Assembly (NCBI GenBank): GCA_032622095.1 | Contig: CP136061.1 | Location: forward strand, 220,069,148-220,133,147 | Direction: 5' to 3' | Source: Siphonodentalium dalli | Lineage: Eukaryota; Mollusca; Scaphopoda; Gadilida; Siphonodentaliidae | DNA: 64,000 nucleotides | In this document: piece by piece, positions 57,605-64,000 of the stretch | Position numbering within the stretch: the stretch's first letter is position 1 | Layout: the number at the start of each line of letters is the position of its first letter | The notes under the pieces: model-generated | The model's input: the letters and a program-made list of their open reading frames with translations, nothing else | What the model was told of the DNA's origin: nothing | Database searches by the model: none | Translations under genes and position numbers: made by a program

Positions 57605-57790
57605 CGTACGTTTGAGAGCTATGCGTATAATTGGCAAGGAACGTCGAGCGGTGAACCGGAAATTAGCAAAACGTACATTTTTCCGAGTAACAGGAATGAG
57701 GAACAGAGATAAAAACTTAATTTTCTCGCGTGTTACGCACTTAAACAATACATATTATACATCAATCGAAAGTATACCCTGAGTATAAAG
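57605..57790 (+). repeat. Satellite D, right part
   Basis: GGCAAGGAACGTCGAGCGG, AATTAGCAA, GAGTAACAGGAATGAGG and TTTTCTCGCGTGTTACGCA continue the array interrupted by E2. Confidence 0.85.
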
Positions 57791-58111
57791 TACGCGGTTG
57801 AAAATCCGGATATCCGGTTATTATCCGGCTACTGCTCGCGGTTAACTGCAGCTACAACAATAAATCCGCCGTTTCAGCACTACAACAGGCACACTAAAAT
57901 GGTTAGATCCATTGAGAATTTCTTGAGGTGGTAAATTATTATGTTTAAAAATCGAAATATATTAATAACGCACATAGTTATTAGGTGACTTCGATTCAAA
58001 TTTGATATGTTTGAGGCCCGAAGTTGGCCAAAGTAGATTACATAAATTACTTATTATATTGACAACAACGGGGGTGACCGGAAGACAACCAATCCTGGTT
58101 ATGCCACTCCC

Positions 58112-58183
58112 TCACAATAATTACACCTGATTTTTGAGTTATTATTGTTGCTTTGTTGTAACCAAATCAGGCTAATTATTGTG
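58112..58183. repeat. 72 bp foldback
   Basis: CACAATAATTACACCTGATTT is mirrored by AAATCAGGCTAATTATTGTG around a ~31 nt centre. Confidence 0.7.
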
Positions 58184-58737
58184 TGAATAAAACATACTAA
58201 CCAGAACAGTTTGATGAATATGAACGTGAATATTACGTACTTCAGAAGCCCAAATGCCTATACATGCCTGGTTAAAGCCTGAACTTATATGCTGTCTTTA
58301 ATTTGTTACAACCATGTCGGGGACCCGGGGGGGGGGGGTAAAAATCAACTAGGTCGATACACATTAGATACGTTCAAGTGAACGATATAATTATGCAACA
58401 GAACAGACTTAGAAAAGTAATAAAATTCACAAAACACGCGGACATAACAATAACGAGCATTACATGCTATATGATATAGTCCATTCATGATATGGCGAAA
58501 ATAAAGAGCATTTGTCTCATTGTATGCGGGAAAAAAAAAGAAACAGACTGTGAACAAGTATTTCGTCTGTTCGTCGACCATATTTTCTCTCTCGATTTGA
58601 AGGTTTAATGAGCCATGTATACGTTAATGTGTTTTATACTACATGTTTTATGTTTCCGATTCGAAGTAATAAGGATCAGATGCGTGTTTTTCATAAATCC
58701 ATAGCAATTATTAACCAATTGAGGAGTATTTCCTTGA

Positions 58738-58795
58738 GAAATGTTCAGATAATAATTTCAACAAACGTTTGTTGAACTTATTATCTGAACATTTC
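58738..58795. repeat. 58 bp near-perfect palindrome
   Basis: GAAATGTTCAGATAATAA.TTCAACAAAC is followed directly by its reverse complement, with one mismatched pair and essentially no loop. Confidence 0.85.
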
Positions 58796-58799
58796 CCAG

Positions 58800-61700
58800 A
58801 AATGAATATGAATCATATAGTGCACTTGTATTATCTTTTCTTCTAACCGTCGTCTGCTAATTTATACTGAACACCCGCTCCCAATGCATAATATATCATT
58901 CCAATATATATGAACCGTACTGTTATTACTGAGTGGGATATTCTGTTTAGTATATAATGGGTTAAGAGAAGACCTAAACAATGGCTTGTAATACACTTGA
59001 GATGTTGAAAATATAATTATCTTTTTTTGCCTATGTACCAATAACTGGTACAATAATGAACAAACTCAAACAACAATCCAATCACCAAATAGCTTATTGT
59101 TTTGGCTATATACAGTATGAGAGGAAGTATCATTTGTGCCATAATGTTAAGATACATTGTAATGGCATGCTATAGCATGTATATCACAATGAAGAATAAA
59201 GCAGCCACAAGTATTTCAGCCCAATGCAAACAACAAGTGTTGATATGCTATATGATCCACTCAAGTGGGTAGCAATCACTTGGACATAGGCCACAGTAAT
59301 TTGATATAGTGGTCAGTTGGGATTTGAATATCTGTAAATAAGCTTCTGTCTGATAGAGGTATTGTCTTGCAAGGACAGAGGACAAAATTCAGGAGAGGGA
59401 AAACTGCACTTAATACGATTATAATGTTACTCGTCCAAATTTCTTACTTGGTAATGGTTGTCTTTTTGTTTGAGAATAAATTCGAGAGCTTTTTAGTAAT
59501 AGGATGACACATGACAGGTTACACAACCATATTTAATGTTTTTGTACCATTTTCCATTGGGTTTGGATACCCACATCAGATATAATATCCAAAATTCGAA
59601 TTACTTTTAGTTCTATTACTTATTTCGCGCTCCGCGTGTATAACTAATGTAGAGATTATCATTTCGCCTGGGCGCATGTGGGTTTTATTTATAGAATGTG
59701 AATTTTTGGGAGGATTGAAAGTTAAACTGCGAACCGGAGGCCGAGTCCGGTAAAAGGTGTAGATGGGAAATTCAATTTCGTTTATTGTCGTTAACATTAT
59801 GTCAATAATGATGATTTCTGGTTTGTGATAAGCTATGCCAATTAGAAATAAAAAAAATGAAAAAGATAATTTGTAAGTCTTATATTTCAACTTTTATAGA
59901 CATTTTACGTTCTGCATCCCACTGGGGGTTGTGGTCGGAGACGGCCGAGTCGGCCGCCGGTTCGTTAATTAGGTGCTGGTTGTTATTGTTATTTTAACGG
60001 AATTCTGAGTTGGTCATTCGCAAAACCAATATATTTTATATTCAATAATTACAATCCAATCATGAGTATATATTATATGATCTTGAGCGCGTTACCATTT
60101 CTGACATTGGTTTTCTTGTTAATATTATACCCCCCCCCCCCCCACTTACAAAAAAATGTGGTATTCTATTCTGCATCTGTCTGTGAGTGTTTGCTTCTGT
60201 CCATCTGTCCGTGAGTGTGTGCGTCTGCTGGTATCTCCACTATCGGTTGTCGGAGACGGATCTCAATGAAATTTGGATGTTCACTAACATAGGGACTTCG
60301 ATGGAGCGTCCAATCGATCTGTAGGATTTCCATTCTAGAGTTATTCATATTTGTTTATCTGGAAATGTTTGCTGTTTGTCTGTCCGAGCAGATATCTGCA
60401 TCACCGGTGGTCGGATCTTAATGATCATCGCTGTTTATCTGAAAATGCTGATTTTTGGGTCCGTCTGCCTGAGTATGTCAGTCATAGGTTATAGATATGC
60501 ACACATTAGACGGTATGCCACATGGGGGTATAATTTAATAACTGGGTGGGAGAATCAGTTTAGTAAAGAAAGGGTTTAGAGCGTACAGCCCTATCGATAT
60601 AGCACGCGGTTGAGAACTCCATGATTGGATATTGGTTGTTATGGACCACTTGGAGACACATATCAGCAAGTTCATGACCATTGTTATTCTGGGGTCCCGA
60701 CAAAGCGTTGACTGTTTATTCTTTGACTAATAAATAATATGACTCTTGTGTTTTTGTGTGTGCATAATTTACAGACTCGGAGATTTGAAGTTCAAAAACA
60801 GTTGACATTGTACAAACTCGTGGAAAATGTCAACCACCAGTGTTTGATAAAACAGTTACAGCGTCCCACAAGAGCCTATATTTGACCAAACGGTGTTACA
60901 TGTAGATGTATCAAGCGATTTGAAGTGTTAAAGAAATCACTTAGATTCTAGAATTGGTGGAGAAAATGAAAAAGCGCCATTTAATTGCTTTATCAAAATG
61001 GTCCACCTTCCCACAAGAGCCGCGATATGTTTTATTATTTGAACAAGCAGTGCTACCTATAATAATGGGATTTTTAAATAAGAGTCCACCGGAAAGCTCT
61101 CGGGCAAATACATTGCGACGACATGATTTCATCAAATTGTCGTGAAGTGTAGATGATCGGGTCATACTGTCCTCAGGTGGAAATGCAATTTGGAAAAGAT
61201 GAGTCCAGAGGACTGATTTAAATTTAGAAATATGTGATGTACTTTGAGAGAATGTATATCTTCGAAAAGTTTATAAGATAAGATAACAGAGGACTATATT
61301 TACCTTATCAGAACGTAAAATCCATTTGCATGTTCCACGATGAATCAAACTGTTCCATATTCCCGGCGGCGCACCATTGTCCTTGTCATCGGAGAACAAA
61401 AGCGTGGATAGTGTATAACAATGGGTGACGTCACGGGTGATGTATCACTGGAAGTCGTCTGCCCAGAAAATAATTTGATTGATGGGGCCATACAGTCAGC
61501 TTTAATTAGAAACGTGTATATAAATATTATTGGACTATAAACCACAGCATACTGCAATTACGCAACGGTTGTCACATTGTCGCCATCTGATCCATTCCCG
61601 TATATTCATTCTGCACTTTCGAAGGGATTTCTTGTGTGTTTTTGTTCGACGATTTACCTCACGTTGGCCAACACCTGATTATGTATTATAACGAGCTGCA

Positions 61701-62080
61701 TTCTTTCTATCAGATATTCTACCCGCCTTTGATCGTGCACTGCGTTATATGTTGTCTGATTGGGTTATCGACGTCAGCGCACGTAGGCTATACAACACAT
61801 AAACAATCTGCACAATGAATACGTAATTGTTGCAATTGGCCTGTCGTTGATACCATGCAACTACTATTTGTGATTTTTGTACTGATCATCAGCAAATACA
61901 TTTTGAAACAATTGAATATTTGACAAATCGTGCAGGTAAACATCAAAGAAGCCACATATGAATTGTCGCCATGTGTGGTATGTTTTATATACAATATAAT
62001 GATGATATCCTACCCATGAGCACATTAATAGGAGGTTTTAACGGTCTGATATCGACTTTAAAAGTGGAAGATTTAACCAG
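58800..62080. other. Largest stretch without recognised features
   Basis: AT-rich. A C14 run is near 60131-60144 and CTGTCTGTGAGTGT-type simple sequence at 60175-60230, with a similar phrase at 60375-60480. Short frames at 59576-59890, 60941-61165 and 61636-61818 have no recognisable motif or convincing splice context. Confidence 0.4.
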
Positions 62081-62129
62081 TTTTGAATTTTTGTCAGGCG
62101 AGCAAAAATTCCAATTCCGTCTCTGTTAA

Positions 62130-62433
62130 CCCTTTACCCAACAAAACGCCCAGAAAAATAGCCCAAATGAAGCTGCAACAGCCTAAATTATCTTGGGTCT
62201 GTCTCAATAGAACCATACAAATGTGGATATCATTGGAACCGGCTCATTTACCACATTGTGATAGTTACAGTTATGCCCTGTGCCAATGCATTCTCTTATA
62301 TATGTGAGTCGACCATAGGTCGCCTCGCATATATAAGAGAATGCATTGGCCTAAAAAAAAATTATAATGTTTTCTTACATTTTTTAACAATTTTTATAAT
62401 ATTTTTCTACATTCTTTGACAATTTTATCATTT
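62130..62433 (+). mobile_element. piggyBac-like MITE, copy C, right half lost
   Basis: TTAA (62126-62129) then CCCTTTACCCAACAAAACGC, diverged from copies A and B. The first hairpin is present (62281-62350), then the linker; the second hairpin and right terminus are replaced by repeat Z2 at 62434. The left flank TTTGAATTTTTGTCAGGC...GTCTCTG belongs to family P, so it was inserted in a P repeat. Confidence 0.85.
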
Positions 62434-64000
62434 TTATGTGTACCCATACCATGTATGGTACACATAATGCCGACGTCCGGATCAACCATCCGTCGTTCGT
62501 CCGTCCGTCCGTCCGTCTGTCCGTCTGTCCGTAGACACTTGCTTTCCGATTCAATTACTTGAATATTTTTTATCGGATCGTGTTAAAATTTTATGTGCAT
62601 GTTTATGATAACACACTCCTCACCTGTATAGTTTTTGGTATCGATCAGTTGATCGGTTTAGAAATTATTAACACTTTGCATCCGCACATAGGCATGAGCC
62701 ATCCGATGCTGTAACCAAAGTACTTTTTGTCCGATTGTTTTCATATTTGATATGTAGGTTTATAATGATACACCCCTCACCTGTATAGTTTTTGGTATCG
62801 ATCGGTTGATCGGTTTGGAAAAAATTAACCCTGCACACAAATGCTATCTGATGCATCTAAGTCAAACAATTTTCTTCTGATATGCCTCATATTTCTACCT
62901 AGGTTTTTCTTAGCACGTTCTTTATCTGTATGGTTTTTGGTATCGTTTAGTTAACCCTTTCTGCTCTTGTTTTTAAATAGACTTAATCCAAGCTGTGTTA
63001 ACTTAAATATTTTTCTTCTGATCAGCACCAAATTTGGTACATATGGTCCTCACCCCAAAATACAGATCAGGTTCAAATTTGAGTTTGATCTGGTATATTT
63101 TAACAGAGTTATGGCCATTTAAAATTCAAGTAGCTTATAATCTAATTAATGCCTGCAGGCAGTCAGCTTAGCAGAGGAGATCTTATTACACAGCCAGTGT
63201 CTTATTGGAAATGAGTTTCTCTTTAGCTTCACATTAGATAAATACCATGGCTCACAGAGTGTTTAGGGGTTCTCCTTAGCCAATGCTAGTTGGAGACAGA
63301 CAAATAACACTAAGTGAATAATTGAGCTCATCTCTGGAGAAGCTTGTCACAGCATCTGGGCTGTGTGCAGTGTTTGTTTATTTAAGTCTCACATTCCTAT
63401 AATCTGATCTCAAGCCTCACTCTACTGCATAAATAAAATGAATATGACAGTGATGGCCAGAGGTCATTAACTTCCACATAGGTGTCTGCTGTCTATATAG
63501 TCTTCATGACATTAGGGACTGGCTTGTTGTGTGGGTTTTGCTAAATCCAATGACATGCTTTTTATAGACTTTTTTGTGTTTATCAGTTCATTAGTTTGGA
63601 TAAGATTAACCCTATTCTATCCGATTTCATAACTCAAATATTTCCATTTATTTTATTTAGAGTTCTTGGCATAGTTTATGATAACACACCCCTAACCTGC
63701 ATATTGAGAGTCATATGGTTGATTTGCTTAAAAATATTAACATCTCCACCAATCCTGTTGACACAATGTGATACTAGTAACTAGATATACTTTACATGAT
63801 CACTATATATAATTGCATCCATGTTGATGCATTCTTCACTTGTTTAGATTTTGGGATCGATTGGTTTGATAAAATTAACCATAAATTATATTTCCGCTGT
63901 TACATAAATTACATCTTTCCAATGTTCAGCTTAGAAGAAAATTAACCCTACCCATTCCAATCCATGGTCATACAGTATGCTATCCAATGTAATGAATCTT
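62434..64000 (+). mobile_element. Repeat Z2, runs off the window
   Basis: Begins with hairpin TTATGTGTACC.../GGTACACATAA (62434-62467), then CCGACGTCCGG, a GTCCGTCC simple repeat, then ~1.5 kb related to 8640-10300, including CCTCACCTGTATAGTTTTTGGTAT subrepeats and GGATAAGATTAACCC...TATCCGATTT. No protein-coding frame. The GACCCCTGTCCGG inverted repeats bounding Z1 are not seen on this side. Confidence 0.75.

Noticed and set aside
55221-57615. Exact target-site duplication of E2
   Set aside because: The flanks TATG and TACG are too short and imperfect to call.

Overview
The window is AT-rich eukaryotic nuclear DNA from an animal. The evidence is intron-containing genes with GT-AG junctions, a chymotrypsin-fold protease exon, CR1/L2-type LINEs, TTAA-targeting piggyBac-like MITEs, Helitron-like elements and a tRNA-headed SINE. 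The repeat mix, with abundant Helitron-like termini, foldback elements and short satellites, suggests a marine invertebrate such as a lophotrochozoan or invertebrate deuterostome. The species cannot be fixed from sequence alone.

Genes occupy little of the window. At the left edge, one minus-strand exon (1848-2043) encodes the activation site and catalytic-His segment of a trypsin-like serine protease; the other exons of that gene were not found. The main gene is on the minus strand from about 28.5 kb down to 16.6 kb. Five exons (28494-28133, 26057-25917, 25279-24635, 19031-18889, 16981-16605) join through GT-AG introns with matching phases (2, 2, 2, 1) into a 555-residue open frame. The product has a candidate signal peptide, a four-Cys mini-motif, a KRRR site, a long Asp/Glu-rich ectodomain, one transmembrane helix and a cytoplasmic tail ending in PPPSYDEA, a WW-domain ligand of the PPxY type. 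I do not recognise the family. It is the best candidate here for an undescribed gene.

The rest is mostly mobile and repetitive DNA. 0-12 kb: an inverted-repeat foldback, two arrays of a ~165 bp satellite, a Helitron-like element, a 5'-truncated LINE with an open reverse transcriptase frame, and a 2.1 kb element bounded by GACCCCTGTCCGG inverted repeats. 12-29 kb: the main gene, with a 2.2 kb GGCCGAATTC-ended element and a SINE in intron 3, and a piggyBac-like MITE in intron 1. 29-38 kb: a 205/186 bp alternating tandem array, a cluster of GCGCTTAAGCGC palindromes, a second piggyBac-like MITE, a second SINE, a TTAA-flanked 504 bp MITE and a LINE relic. 38-48 kb: a dead LINE with a MITE inserted exactly at TTAA, and a cluster of Helitron-like elements. 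48-58 kb: tandem long hairpins with compensatory changes, several short satellites, a 385 bp MITE with a 9 bp target duplication, and a 2.4 kb GGCCG-ended element inside a satellite array. 58-64 kb: mostly unassigned DNA, then a truncated piggyBac-like MITE and a second copy of the 8-10 kb element running off the edge.

No tRNA, rRNA, CRISPR array or prokaryotic operon is present. The strongest structural themes are the density of long hairpins and cases where one insertion dates another (MITE in LINE, Helitron in repeat Y, GGCCG element in satellite).
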